This document shows, piece after piece, positions 32,910-41,998 of a stretch of DNA of 64,000 bases. Below the pieces are notes generated by a model that did not search any database, was not told the DNA's origin, and saw nothing but the letters and a program-made list of their open reading frames with translations. The DNA lies in assembly GCA_963640685.1 (NCBI GenBank), contig CAVIAA010000002.1:1-64000 (forward strand), read 5' to 3'. This stretch comes from SFEL01 sp963640685 (GTDB lineage: Bacteria > Bacillota > Clostridia > Christensenellales > CAG-138). The translations under genes were made by a program, and so were the position numbers. The stretch's first letter is position 1, and each line of letters begins with the position of its first letter.

Positions 32910-34031
32910 ATGGAAAGCAGCGAGATGATATATCACTTTTCCGCCCCGGGGAGGGTGGAAATAGGCGGCAACCATACCGACCACCAGCACGGAATGGTGC
33001 TTGCGGCGGCGGTAGACCTGACTACGAATGCATCGGTGCAAAAAAACGACGATGGCATTATAAGGGTATTATCGGAGGGCTATGATCCCGTTGAGGTGTA
33101 TATATATGACCTTGAGCTGCATGAGGAAGAGCGAAACACTATGGCTGCCCTCGTGCGGGGCGTTGCGGCGGCGTTTGTGCAGCGCGGCTGCTGCCTGGGC
33201 GGCTTTGATGCTAAGGTAAATTCGACCGTGCTTACAGGCTCCGGCCTTTCCAGCTCCGCTGCCTTTGAGGTGCTTATGGGGCGTATAATCAACGGGCTGT
33301 TTTTTGAAAACAGGCTTTCACCGGTGGAAATAGCCCAAATAGGCCAGTATGCGGAGAACGTGTACTTCGGCAAGCCCTGCGGCCTGATGGATCAGACCGC
33401 TTCCAGCGTTGGCGGAATGGTGCTTATAGACTTTAAGGATACCTCCGCTCCGCAGGTGGAACGCATAGAATACGACTTTGGCGGCTGCGGGTATACCCTC
33501 TGCATTGTGGACAGCGGGGCGGATCACGCCGGCTTGACCGAGGAATACGCGGCGATACCAGAGGAGCTGCGTAAGGTATCCGCCGTTTTCGGCAGGGAAT
33601 ACCTGCGGGATGTGGATGAGATGGAGTTTTATGCGAGGCTGCCGGAGGTAAGGGCTGCGGCGGGGGACAGAGCCGTCCTTCGGGCAATACACATTTTTGA
33701 CGACGACCGGCGGGTAATGCAGCAGGCGGAGGCGCTCCGGTGCGGCCGCTTTGACAGCTTTCTTCGGCTGGTGAGTGAATCTGGTGATTCCTCGTGGAAA
33801 TACCTTCAAAACGTCGTGCTTTCCGGCGCAAGCGAGCATCAGAGCATGGCGTTTACAATAGCCCTCTGCAAAAAGCTGCTAAACGGCAGCGGCGCAGTAA
33901 GGGTGCACGGCGGCGGCTTTGCGGGCACGGTGCTTTGCTTCGTGCCAAACGGCGAGCTGGAGGCATTTAATACCGAGTTGGAGAAGACGCTCGGCAAGGG
34001 CTGCTGCCACCGGCTGAGCATAGCTGGATAA
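32910..34031 (+). CDS. galK: Galactokinase
   Basis: A 373 aa GHMP-family kinase that phosphorylates galactose at C1. The galactokinase signature G-R-V-E-I-G-G-N-H-T-D-H (about 15-26) is the clostridial variant of the usual G-E-H-T-D-Y form; the ATP loop G-S-G-L-S-S-S-A-A is near 109-117 and the third GHMP motif V-H-G-G-G-F-A-G-T near 333-341. AAGGGG lies 7 bases before the ATG. It is cotranscribed with galE and ends at a bidirectional terminator facing mglC. Confidence 0.95.
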   Translation: MESSEMIYHFSAPGRVEIGGNHTDHQHGMVLAAAVDLTTNASVQKNDDGIIRVLSEGYDPVEVYIYDLELHEEERNTMAALVRGVAAAFVQRGCCLGGFDAKVNSTVLTGSGLSSSAAFEVLMGRIINGLFFENRLSPVEIAQIGQYAENVYFGKPCGLMDQTASSVGGMVLIDFKDTSAPQVERIEYDFGGCGYTLCIVDSGADHAGLTEEYAAIPEELRKVSAVFGREYLRDVDEMEFYARLPEVRAAAGDRAVLRAIHIFDDDRRVMQQAEALRCGRFDSFLRLVSESGDSSWKYLQNVVLSGASEHQSMAFTIALCKKLLNGSGAVRVHGGGFAGTVLCFVPNGELEAFNTELEKTLGKGCCHRLSIAG

Positions 34032-34048
34032 GCACATTATAAACACAA

Positions 34049-34073
34049 AAAAGCCCGGGTTTCCCGGGCTTTT
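34049..34073. terminator. Bidirectional terminator between galK and mglC
   Basis: Perfect 11-bp stem AAAAGCCCGGG/CCCGGGCTTTT with a TTT loop serves both converging units. Confidence 0.92.
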
Positions 34074-34089
34074 AGCTTGTGCTGATTTT

Positions 34090-35166
34090 TTACTTTTTAA
34101 CGAGGTACTTGCGCATATCCAGTGAGCAGGCGGCGAGGATTATCACGCCCTTTATGATGTACTGCAGGCTTGGGTCTATGCCGAGCATTGAGAGCGCAAC
34201 GAAGATTATACGCAGAACGAACACGCCAAGCACTATGCCGCTTATCTTGCCGGTGCCGCCGACGAAGGACACGCCGCCGATAACGCAGGCTGCGATCGCG
34301 TCACATTCGTAGTTGAGGCCGGCGCCCTGAGTTATGGAGCTTATGCGCGCGCCTTCAACAAAACCGGTAAAGCCGTACATCGCGCCCGCAAGGGTATGCA
34401 CGAGTATGGTGGTCATGAATACGTTCACGCCCGATACCCTTGCAGCCTCTGCGTTGGAGCCGACGGCGAACATATTCTTGCCGAAGGTGGTCTTGTTCCA
34501 TATGAACCACATGAGCACGACAAGAAGTATCGCATACAGCACATAGAACGGGAAGCTCATGTCGCCTATTTTGAGGAAGGGTGCGGAGACCACGCTCTTG
34601 TACTCATCGGACAGGCCGGAAACAGGCTGTCCGTTGTTGCCGTTCATCATGAAGAATATGAGGATAAGGCCGTAGGTTATGAGCTGAGTGGCCAGCGTAA
34701 CGATGAATGGATGCAGGCTGAACTTTGCAACAAAGAAGCCGTTCACAAAGCCGATTATCGCGCCGACGAGGACTACCATGAGTATAACGGCGAGTATCCA
34801 GCCCGGTGTGACCTCAGGCAGGCTTTCAAACATCTTCCTTGCAAGGCCGGATTTTTGCAGCATTGCGCCGGCAATGGCGGCGGTCAAGCCAACGACGCGG
34901 CCGCCGGAAAGGTCGGTACCGGTGAGAACTATACAGCCTGCAATGCCGAGCGCCATGGGCAGCGAAGCCGCAGCAAGGGAGATTATGTTGGCTATTGAGC
35001 CGGGGCTTACAAAGTTCTTATTCTTTATTGCGGTATATATGATGAATATGAACATCAGTATATACAGCGCGTTGTTCAGAAAGCCGTCGATAAGAGCGCG
35101 GCGCCTGTCTGCAGCGTCCAGCGGCCTGCTGTTCTGAATGTTTGTGCTTTTAAATAGGTTCTTCAT
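34090..35166 (-). CDS. mglC: Galactose/methyl-galactoside ABC transporter permease
   Basis: A 358 aa membrane permease of the carbohydrate-uptake-transporter-2 (BPD_transp_2) family with about 8-10 hydrophobic helices. The family's G-I-A-G-C-I-V-L-T-G-T-D-L-S-G-G-R-V block (about 78-95) and N-C-E-type conserved cytosolic loop region with E-A-A-R-V-S-G-V-N (near 240) are visible. AAGGAGG lies 6 bases before the ATG. It is the last gene of mglB-mglA-mglC, 12 bp after mglA. The N-terminal ~30 residues are a polar cytosolic extension. Confidence 0.94.
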   Translation of the reverse strand: MKNLFKSTNIQNSRPLDAADRRRALIDGFLNNALYILMFIFIIYTAIKNKNFVSPGSIANIISLAAASLPMALGIAGCIVLTGTDLSGGRVVGLTAAIAGAMLQKSGLARKMFESLPEVTPGWILAVILMVVLVGAIIGFVNGFFVAKFSLHPFIVTLATQLITYGLILIFFMMNGNNGQPVSGLSDEYKSVVSAPFLKIGDMSFPFYVLYAILLVVLMWFIWNKTTFGKNMFAVGSNAEAARVSGVNVFMTTILVHTLAGAMYGFTGFVEGARISSITQGAGLNYECDAIAACVIGGVSFVGGTGKISGIVLGVFVLRIIFVALSMLGIDPSLQYIIKGVIILAACSLDMRKYLVKK

Positions 35167-35178
35167 GCTGCTGCCTCC

Positions 35179-36681
35179 TTATACATATTTAGCCGCCAGA
35201 GTCATTATCTCGTCCTGCGTTGCGGTTGCGGCATCCACCTCGCCCGCGAGGCGGCCGCCGGACATAACCAGTATCCTGTCGCATATGCCAAGCAGTTCAG
35301 GCATTTCTGAGGATACCATAAGCACGGTTTTGCCCTTGTTTGCAAGATCCAGAATGAGCTGGTATATCTCGTATTTCGCGCCGACATCGATGCCTCGCGT
35401 GGGCTCGTCCAGCAGCAGCACCTCAGGCTCTGTGAGCAGCCAGCGACCGATTATGACCTTCTGCTGGTTGCCGCCGGAAAGAGAGCGTATCTTTGTCTCC
35501 TGCGAGGGAGCCTTGGTGTGCATCGCGTCTATCGACCACTGGGTGTCCTTGCGCATCGATGCGCTGCTCAGGTAAATACCGGCGCGAAGGTGCTTTTTAA
35601 GGCTGGAAATGACGGTGTTTTCCCGTATGTTGAGCACGGGGAATATGCCCGTTGCCCTGCGCTCCTCGGTAAGGAGGGAGAAGCCGTTTTTGATGGATTC
35701 CCGCGGGCTGCGGTTCAAACAGGGCTTGTTGTTCAGCGTTATGGTTCCGGATTTTCTCGTTGCGCTGCCGAATATGTTTTCAAGCGTCTCGGTCCTGCCG
35801 CTGCCGTCCAGCCCGGCAAAACCGACTATTTCGCCCTTTCGCGCCTCGAACGATACGTCGTTGAGCAGAGAATACTGCGCGGTGAGGTGCTCGACCTTGA
35901 GGAAAGGCTCGCCGGGCTTGTTGGTCTTTGGCGGGAACTGGTTGCTCAGCTCACGGCCTACCATCAGGCGGATTATGTCGTTTACCTCGAGCTTGTCTGC
36001 GGGCTGTGTGGTTATCAGTGCGCCGTCGCGCATTACCGTTATAACGTCGGATATGCGCTTGATCTCTGCCATCTTATGTGAAATATATATGATGCCGATG
36101 CCTCTGTCGCGAAGCATGTTTATTATCTTGAAAAGGTGCTCAACCTCTTCCTCGGTCAAGGAGGAGGTAGGCTCGTCAAAAACTATGACCTTGGAATTGT
36201 ACGACACCGCCTTGGCTATTTCAACCATCTGGCGCTGTGAAACCGGCATTGTGCTCATTATCCTGCGCGGATCAACGTCAATGCCGAGCTCGTTAAATAC
36301 CGCCATTGTGTCGCGGTACATCTTCTTTTCGTCAACCATCAGGCCGCCCATAACGGTTGGGTAGCGGCCCAGCCATATGTTGTCCATTACCGAGCGCTTC
36401 AGCGCCTGGTTGAGTTCCTGATGAACCATGGCGACGCCGTTGTTCAGCGCCTCCTTGCTGCTTTTAAAGTCGACCTCTTTGCCTTCAAGGTAAATATGAC
36501 CGCTGTCCTTGCTGTAAATACCGAAGAGGCATTTCATCAGCGTGGATTTTCCGGCGCCGTTTTCCCCCATCAGGGCATGAACGGTGCCCCTGTCCAGTTC
36601 CAGAGAAACGTGGTCCAGAGCTCTTACGCCGGGAAACGTCTTGGTGATATCCGTCATTTTAAGCAGGACATCTTTTTCCAT
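35179..36681 (-). CDS. mglA: Galactose/methyl-galactoside ABC transporter ATPase
   Basis: A 500 aa fused double ABC ATPase of the sugar (CUT2) type. First domain: Walker A G-E-N-G-A-G-K-S-T near 38-46 and a degenerate signature V-S-Q-R-Q-M-V-E-I-A near 145. Second domain: Walker A is degenerate (G-L-D-G-S-G-R-T-E near 292), but the signature L-S-G-G-N-Q-Q-K-V is intact near 405. Walker B D-E-P-T occurs in both halves (V-F-D-E-P-T-S, L-L-D-E-P-T-R-G-I-D-V-G). This asymmetry is normal for MglA/RbsA. It powers uptake with MglB and MglC. Confidence 0.95.
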   Translation of the reverse strand: MEKDVLLKMTDITKTFPGVRALDHVSLELDRGTVHALMGENGAGKSTLMKCLFGIYSKDSGHIYLEGKEVDFKSSKEALNNGVAMVHQELNQALKRSVMDNIWLGRYPTVMGGLMVDEKKMYRDTMAVFNELGIDVDPRRIMSTMPVSQRQMVEIAKAVSYNSKVIVFDEPTSSLTEEEVEHLFKIINMLRDRGIGIIYISHKMAEIKRISDVITVMRDGALITTQPADKLEVNDIIRLMVGRELSNQFPPKTNKPGEPFLKVEHLTAQYSLLNDVSFEARKGEIVGFAGLDGSGRTETLENIFGSATRKSGTITLNNKPCLNRSPRESIKNGFSLLTEERRATGIFPVLNIRENTVISSLKKHLRAGIYLSSASMRKDTQWSIDAMHTKAPSQETKIRSLSGGNQQKVIIGRWLLTEPEVLLLDEPTRGIDVGAKYEIYQLILDLANKGKTVLMVSSEMPELLGICDRILVMSGGRLAGEVDAATATQDEIMTLAAKYV

Positions 36682-36750
36682 AGCTTTCCCCTCCCGTGAT
36701 ATCGATTTAAGGGGGCATTGCTGCCCCCTTATTTTTGCCTGTTTATCGGA

Positions 36751-37923
36751 TTATTCTGCGGTGTAGGGCGCATAAGCTACGAACAGCTTGTTGGCGATGC
36801 CCTCAGCGATGGTGTACATATCGGCGGAGCCTGCTACTGCGGACAGAGCGTCTGCCATAGCGGTGCCTGCGCCGGCGGCCTCAACGGTGGAGGCGATAGC
36901 GTTGGCCATGCCCTCGGCATCCTGCTTTACGGTACCGGTCATCTTGCCGGCGCCGATGAGCTCCTTGGCTGCGTCGGTGGCGTCTACGCCGAATACGGGG
37001 ATGGTCTTTGCACCCTCAGCGCCGGTGTTGTAGCCAGCGGTCTCAAGAGCGGAGATGCAGCCCTCGGCCATGTTGTCGTTGTTGCAGATGATGAGCTCGA
37101 TCATGTTGCCGTTGGCCTCGTTGAACTGGGACAGGTTGGTGTTCATGTAGTCCAGAGCGGCCTGAGCGGACCAGGCGCCGTTGAGGTCGACCTGATAGCC
37201 GGCGGTGTTCTTCTCGTCGAAGTACTTGAGGGCGGGCTTGCCGGCGGCCTCGAGAACCGCGTTGGCATCCTCTACGCCGTACTGAGTGCGATAGATGGCC
37301 TCTACGTTGGCCTCGTCGCCCTTAAACATTGCATAGGAGATAACGCCGTCGCCGTTGAGGTCGACTGCATCATAGTTTGCAAGGAGGTATTCGCCTACCA
37401 TCTTGCCCTGCAGATGGCCTGCCTCGGGTGCATCGGTGCCGATGAAGCAGATGCTGGCGTTCTCGTTGAGAACGGAGCCCTCTTCGCCGTCAGCCTCGAT
37501 AGCGCGGTTGAAGAATACTACGGGTACATCGCCCGCGATGGAGATGATCTCCTTGGCAACGTCAGAGGAGCCGGAGGTGACCATATTTACGACCAGCAGA
37601 TTGTAGCCGTCGGTGATAGCGGTCTGGATCTGCTCGTTCTGGGTGGTCTGGTTGTTGTTGCCGTCAAAGTCCTGGTAGGTAACGCCCTTGGCATCAAGAG
37701 CGGAATCCAGAGCGGTACGGACGGAAGAAATGTAGGTATCGCTGTAGGTGTAGTAGAACACGCCAACCTTCAGAGCGGAAGCGGCAGCGGTCTCTTCGGC
37801 TGCGGTCTCCTCGGTTGCGGTTTCTTCCGCTGCGGGTTCTTCGGTGGTAGCTGCGGGGGTGCTGCAGGCGCAAAGAGCAAATGCCATAGTCAGTACCATG
37901 AGCAGCGCGATGATTTTCTTCAT
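36751..37923 (-). CDS. mglB: Galactose-binding lipoprotein
   Basis: A 390 aa solute-binding lipoprotein, anchored outside the membrane, delivering galactose/glucose to MglAC. Signal peptide and lipobox A-L-C-A-C put the lipid cysteine near residue 20; an Ala/Glu/Thr-rich linker spans 21-50. The periplasmic-binding type 1 fold begins L-K-V-G-V-F-Y-Y-T-Y-S-D. An EF-hand-like calcium loop D-L-N-G-D-G-V-I-S matches the Ca site known in E. coli MglB. The ATG at 37923 follows GGAGG by 8 bases; the codon five upstream is inside the ribosome site. First gene of mglBAC, with its own promoter. Confidence 0.94.
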   Translation of the reverse strand: MKKIIALLMVLTMAFALCACSTPAATTEEPAAEETATEETAAEETAAASALKVGVFYYTYSDTYISSVRTALDSALDAKGVTYQDFDGNNNQTTQNEQIQTAITDGYNLLVVNMVTSGSSDVAKEIISIAGDVPVVFFNRAIEADGEEGSVLNENASICFIGTDAPEAGHLQGKMVGEYLLANYDAVDLNGDGVISYAMFKGDEANVEAIYRTQYGVEDANAVLEAAGKPALKYFDEKNTAGYQVDLNGAWSAQAALDYMNTNLSQFNEANGNMIELIICNNDNMAEGCISALETAGYNTGAEGAKTIPVFGVDATDAAKELIGAGKMTGTVKQDAEGMANAIASTVEAAGAGTAMADALSAVAGSADMYTIAEGIANKLFVAYAPYTAE

Positions 37924-38009
37924 TGTGTTATCCTCCATTGAGTTTTTATTGGCGATCAGCCTGTGAGTTGCATTGAGTATTTGTTTGTGCAGGCATCACG
38001 CCTGAATTT

Positions 38010-38037
38010 ATTTTATCACAGCGAACCGGAAAAACAA
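38010..38037 (-). promoter_or_regulatory. Promoter of mglBAC
   Basis: On the minus strand TTGTTT (38037-38032), 16 bases, TAAAAT (38015-38010). A CAGGC-ATCAC-GCCTG inverted repeat (about 37991-38005) lies just downstream, a possible regulator site. Confidence 0.6.
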
Positions 38038-38120
38038 TGCGTTTATTTATGAAAAATGTTAGATATTTTATTTTTTCATGCCGCCATCGACACGGAAACG
38101 GGCGGGTATGGGCTGATCTC

Positions 38121-39083
38121 CTAGGAAAAAGGGAACAGCGCCTTCTGGCTCTCCGGCGTAAACATATTTTCACGGGTTATTGTTACGGTGGATGTATCGA
38201 TAAGCTCATCCGGCGAGTAGCTCTCGCCCTCAAGCAGCCGCCAGGCCGTCTCCAGCCCGAGGTAGCCCATGGCGTAAGGGTTTTGGGCTATGAGCGCTGT
38301 AACTGCGCCGGTCTGCATGAGGTCTACACAAATAACGTTCGTGTCGAAGCCGACCATGCGGATCCTTCCCCCAAGGCCAAGCTCATCTACCGCCTGAGCG
38401 ACGCCGACGGTGAGCGGCTCGTTAAAGGCGACTATGATGTTTATCTCGGGGTGCTCCTTAAGCAGGCTTATTGCGCCGCTCTTTGCGGCGGCGGCCGTTG
38501 TGAGCACGTTTATGGTGTATATATCGCGTGTCCTCCCGTCCTCGGCGAGGGCGGCGCGGAAGCCCTGTTCTCTTTCCTGCCCGTTGCGGCTGCCGAGATC
38601 GTAGTTCACTATTCCCACTACAAATTCGGTTTTGTCGCTGTCCAGCGCCGCTGCCGCAGCCATGCGCCCCGCAAGCACGTTATCGGTGCCTATTCTGGCG
38701 CTTACATGCTCGGAGCCCACGTCACTGTCTATAACGACGACCTTAAGCCCGCTTTTTGCAGCACTGTCTATGGCGGCCGCGTTTTCGGTGTAGCTTATCG
38801 AGGAGAATATGAGCGCATCCGCCCCGCTTTCAACGGCCTCTGCAATATAGCCGTTCTGCGTTTCGTAGTCCTCCTCGGTATTTGGACCGCATATCGTAAG
38901 CTCGGTGTTATATTCGGATTTTGCGGCGTTTGCGCCGGCAAAGGCAGCCTTCCAAAATTCGGTATCCGTGCTCTTTGCAATGAACCAGATGTTATACGGT
39001 TCGCCCGCGGCGGAGCTGCCGGAACAGCCGCAGAGCAGCGCACAAATGCATAGCAGCAGGACGATGAGTTTAACGGTTTTCAT
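38121..39083 (-). CDS. Sugar-binding lipoprotein linked to the sensor kinase
   Basis: A 320 aa lipoprotein of the periplasmic-binding type 1 (CUT2/ribose-like) family. The lipobox L-L-C-G-C gives Cys20; the fold then runs Y-N-I-W-F-I-A-K-S-T-D-T-E-F-W, G-A-D-A-L-I-F-S, V-V-I-D-S-D-V and a hinge near V-G-F-D-T-N. Its gene overlaps the 3' end of the sensor-kinase gene by 14 bp and precedes mglBAC. It has no dedicated permease of its own, so a role as an extracytoplasmic co-sensor for the kinase (as in XylFII-LytS type systems) is likelier than transport. It could alternatively feed MglAC. The ligand is probably galactose or a related sugar (inference). Confidence 0.85.
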   Translation of the reverse strand: MKTVKLIVLLLCICALLCGCSGSSAAGEPYNIWFIAKSTDTEFWKAAFAGANAAKSEYNTELTICGPNTEEDYETQNGYIAEAVESGADALIFSSISYTENAAAIDSAAKSGLKVVVIDSDVGSEHVSARIGTDNVLAGRMAAAAALDSDKTEFVVGIVNYDLGSRNGQEREQGFRAALAEDGRTRDIYTINVLTTAAAAKSGAISLLKEHPEINIIVAFNEPLTVGVAQAVDELGLGGRIRMVGFDTNVICVDLMQTGAVTALIAQNPYAMGYLGLETAWRLLEGESYSPDELIDTSTVTITRENMFTPESQKALFPFS

Positions 39084-40779
39084 ATTCTGCCTCCTTGTGG
39101 ATGGCCGGCATACGGATGGTCACCTTGGTGCCCTCGTCCTGTATGCTGTGTATCTCTATGCCGTACTTGGAGCCGAAGTATATCTTCAGCCTGTCGTTTA
39201 CGTTTTTTATGCCGATGCCGGTGTGGTCGCTGCGCTCCTTGCTCATTATGGCGGCTACCTGTGCATCGTCCATGCCTGCACCGTTGTCCTCTACCGTGAA
39301 CACTATGTCGCCGCCCTCGGGCTTTACGGATATTTTTATGCAGCCCTGATCAACGAGGCCGTTTATGCCGTGATATATGGCGTTTTCAATTATCGGCTGA
39401 AGGGTGATCTTGTTGCAGAGAAAGTCCAGGCAGCTTTCGTCCACATCAAAGGAATAGACAAACTGATCCTTATATCTGTATGATTGTATCTGCAAGTAGC
39501 TTTCGGCGTGCTGGAGCTCTCTGCGTATTGGTATGAGCTCATGCCCCCTGCTTATGCTTATCCTGAAAAGCCGGGCGAGAGCGTTGACCATATGCACTGC
39601 CTCGGCGTTCTTTCCCCTTTCGCACATCCACGATATCGAATCCAGCGTATTGTAGAGAAAGTGAGGGTTTATCTGAGCCTGCAGGGCGCGCAGCTCGGTT
39701 TTTCTCAGGTTTATCTCTTCGCTGCGCACAGTTGCCATAAGCCGCTGTATCTGCAGCACCATATGACCGAAGGATTCCGAGAGCGCCCGAACCTCCATTG
39801 CGCCGCCCACGGGCTTATAGCTGAAGCTGTCCGCGTCCTGCTCGAATTGCTTCATTGCAGCTGCGAGGCCGCCGAGCGGGCGGGAAAGCACGGAGGAAAG
39901 CACCGTGCTTATCACAAGTGTTGCCGACAGTATGAGCACCGCGGATATGACGAGTATGTGGGCTACCTCACCCATGCTTTCGCTGATGACCTCCTGAACA
40001 AAGCTTATGCCCACAACGCGCCAGCGGCCGTTTTCCAGCGTCTGTAGCGTGTATATTACGTTGTTTTCCTGGTAATTGCCGTCCGGCAGGGAGGATATGA
40101 GCTCGGTATTCTCGCTTTTCAGCCCGTAATATATCAGCTGCTGCTGCGGATGGTATACTATGTTGCCGTCGGTATCCATCAGAAAGCAGTAGCCGCGCTG
40201 GCCTATGCCAACGTCGTTTATATATGAAGAAATATTGGAGCAGCTTATATCTATTGCGGCATAGCGCCCGCCGTATATTCCGTCCAGCCTTGATACTATT
40301 GTGACCGCCCATGGGTAATAGCCCTCGAATATGCTCACAACGTGCGGGGAGGATATATAGCGCTTGCCGTATTTTGGCATGAGCTCCGGGTTGAACGAGA
40401 GGTTTTCGCGTATGTCGCTGCGGGCCTCGTGACCGAGGCAGTAGCAATCGGTAAGGTTCCCATCGGAGTTGTATATCGTGACGGCGACGACATCCGGCCT
40501 CGTCTTCAAGAATACGTCAAAAAAACCCTCAAGGTCGCCGCCGCCATTTTCCAGTACTGTTTCGAGGTATTCCATTATGCCGTCCATGCTGCTAAGATAG
40601 TCGTTCACCGTGCTGCTTACCTGAGCAATGCTGCGGCGCCCGGTGATCTTGGCGTTGCGTATAAGGGACTGCTGGTAGGCGTGTAAAAATACCAGCATCG
40701 CAAAGGAAAGCACCAGAACAACGGTGCCTATTATCGAGAGCAGCACCACGGTATTAAGACGCATACCCTTGCTTTTCAC
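39070..40779 (-). CDS. YesM-type sensor histidine kinase
   Basis: A 569 aa membrane kinase. TM1 is about 10-32, an extracytoplasmic dCache-like domain about 33-280, TM2 about 282-306, then HAMP, the His_kinase domain with Q-I-N-P-H-F-L-Y-N-T-L (phospho-acceptor His near 375) and HATPase_c with N-A-I-Y-H-G, D-N-G-A-G-M and G-I-G-I-K-N-V-N-D-R. This is the family that pairs with AraC-type response regulators. I choose the GTG at 40779 because GGAGG lies 7 bases upstream and the response regulator ends only 14 bp before. Overlap with the sugar-binding lipoprotein gene suggests a three-component sugar sensor. Confidence 0.92.
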   Translation of the reverse strand: MKSKGMRLNTVVLLSIIGTVVLVLSFAMLVFLHAYQQSLIRNAKITGRRSIAQVSSTVNDYLSSMDGIMEYLETVLENGGGDLEGFFDVFLKTRPDVVAVTIYNSDGNLTDCYCLGHEARSDIRENLSFNPELMPKYGKRYISSPHVVSIFEGYYPWAVTIVSRLDGIYGGRYAAIDISCSNISSYINDVGIGQRGYCFLMDTDGNIVYHPQQQLIYYGLKSENTELISSLPDGNYQENNVIYTLQTLENGRWRVVGISFVQEVISESMGEVAHILVISAVLILSATLVISTVLSSVLSRPLGGLAAAMKQFEQDADSFSYKPVGGAMEVRALSESFGHMVLQIQRLMATVRSEEINLRKTELRALQAQINPHFLYNTLDSISWMCERGKNAEAVHMVNALARLFRISISRGHELIPIRRELQHAESYLQIQSYRYKDQFVYSFDVDESCLDFLCNKITLQPIIENAIYHGINGLVDQGCIKISVKPEGGDIVFTVEDNGAGMDDAQVAAIMSKERSDHTGIGIKNVNDRLKIYFGSKYGIEIHSIQDEGTKVTIRMPAIHKEAEYENR

Positions 40780-40793
40780 ACCGTGCCCTCCGT

Positions 40794-41996
40794 TTATTCG
40801 CCGTGGCGTATTTTCATTGGGGAAACGCCGTAGTATTTTTTGAAGCAAAAGCTAAAATAGTGCTGGTCGCTGTAGCCGCAGCGGCGCGCGACCTCCGCTA
40901 TTTTCAATGTACCCGAGGAAAGCAGGCTGTGTGCTGCCTCCATGCGTTTTTTTATGAGCAGGTTTATAAAAGTGTCGCCTGCATGCTTTTTCATATTTGC
41001 GCTCAGGTAATTCGGGCTCACGTGCAGCCGCTCGCTGACGGAGCTCAGGGATATGGCCTCGTCCATGTATTCCTGCTCGATGATGTGCAGCGCCTTGTTG
41101 CAGAGCAGACTTACCCCTTCCTTGTCGCTTATCCTGTGTATGCCGGTATCGCCCGCAGAACGCTGGGCTTCAACTGCTTCCCGGCAGGCGGAATGGCAAT
41201 CCGAAAGGGAGGAAAACGGCCTGCTTATGCCGATGGTGCAGGAACAGCCGTATAGCCTGCGGAAGGCCTGCTGAAGCTCCGCAAGCGCAGACGAGAGGGC
41301 ATCGAAGCCGTTGTCTGAGCAGATGAGGCTGAGTATGCGCTCCGATGAAGGGATGCTGCAGCTGCTGCATCGCTTTTTTAGTATGTTGTCTACCGTATGC
41401 AGAGATTTCATGGGTGCGGGTCCGGAAGGATCTATGCTTGTTGAAAGCACCAAAAACTGAGATGAGGGAGAAATGCTGAGGCCGAGCTGCGAAAGCTCAT
41501 CCAAGGTTTTCTCCGATATGGGTCCGCCGAAGCTATCCAGCAGCAGCCCGGAAACAAACAGCTGAAGCGCGCTGCCGGTGTCCGTCCCCACCGAAAAGGA
41601 GCGAAACCTTGCCTCCATTTTTTCATGTATGGACTGCAGAGCCTTCGTGAGCTCCTCCGTGCTTATCGGCTTCAAAAGGTAGGAGATCACCTCGTAATCT
41701 ATTGCGAGCTTTGCATATTTAAAGTCGTCATAGCCGCTGAGAAAGGCCACCTGTATAAGTGGCTGCAGCTGCCGAACCTGCTTTGCGAGGCTTGTGCCGC
41801 TTATAAACGGCATATGAATATCCGTAAGCAGCAGGTCGGGCTGTATCTGCTCTGTAAGCTGGAGCGCGTCCAGCCCGTTGCTGGCGCTGCCAACGAGCTT
41901 AAAGCCGATGCTTTCCCACGGAATTAGGCTGCATACGGCTTCGCGGAGCTCGTCCTCATCGTCTGCGACTATTACAGTGAAAAGCTCGTCCTTCAA
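40794..41996 (-). CDS. AraC-family response regulator
   Basis: A 400 aa two-component regulator. The receiver domain has acidic D12-D13, phospho-acceptor Asp59 in L-L-L-T-D-I-H-M-P and Lys in Y-L-L-K-P near 109. A ~150-residue linker follows, then a C-terminal double helix-turn-helix AraC domain (S-L-S-S-V-S-E-R-L-H-V-S-P-N-Y-L near 315 and I-A-E-V-A-R-R-C-G-Y-S-D-Q-H-Y-F near 365). The start is the TTG at 41996, with GGAGG 11 bases upstream and 2 bp from the preceding gene's stop. It probably activates mglBAC in response to the adjacent kinase and binding protein. Confidence 0.92.
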   Translation of the reverse strand: MKDELFTVIVADDEDELREAVCSLIPWESIGFKLVGSASNGLDALQLTEQIQPDLLLTDIHMPFISGTSLAKQVRQLQPLIQVAFLSGYDDFKYAKLAIDYEVISYLLKPISTEELTKALQSIHEKMEARFRSFSVGTDTGSALQLFVSGLLLDSFGGPISEKTLDELSQLGLSISPSSQFLVLSTSIDPSGPAPMKSLHTVDNILKKRCSSCSIPSSERILSLICSDNGFDALSSALAELQQAFRRLYGCSCTIGISRPFSSLSDCHSACREAVEAQRSAGDTGIHRISDKEGVSLLCNKALHIIEQEYMDEAISLSSVSERLHVSPNYLSANMKKHAGDTFINLLIKKRMEAAHSLLSSGTLKIAEVARRCGYSDQHYFSFCFKKYYGVSPMKIRHGE

Positions 41997-41998
41997 TG

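Noticed and set aside
36718..37941. 407-codon open frame antisense to mglB
   Set aside because: Gly/Val/Ala-rich shadow of a well-supported lipoprotein gene; no start signal.
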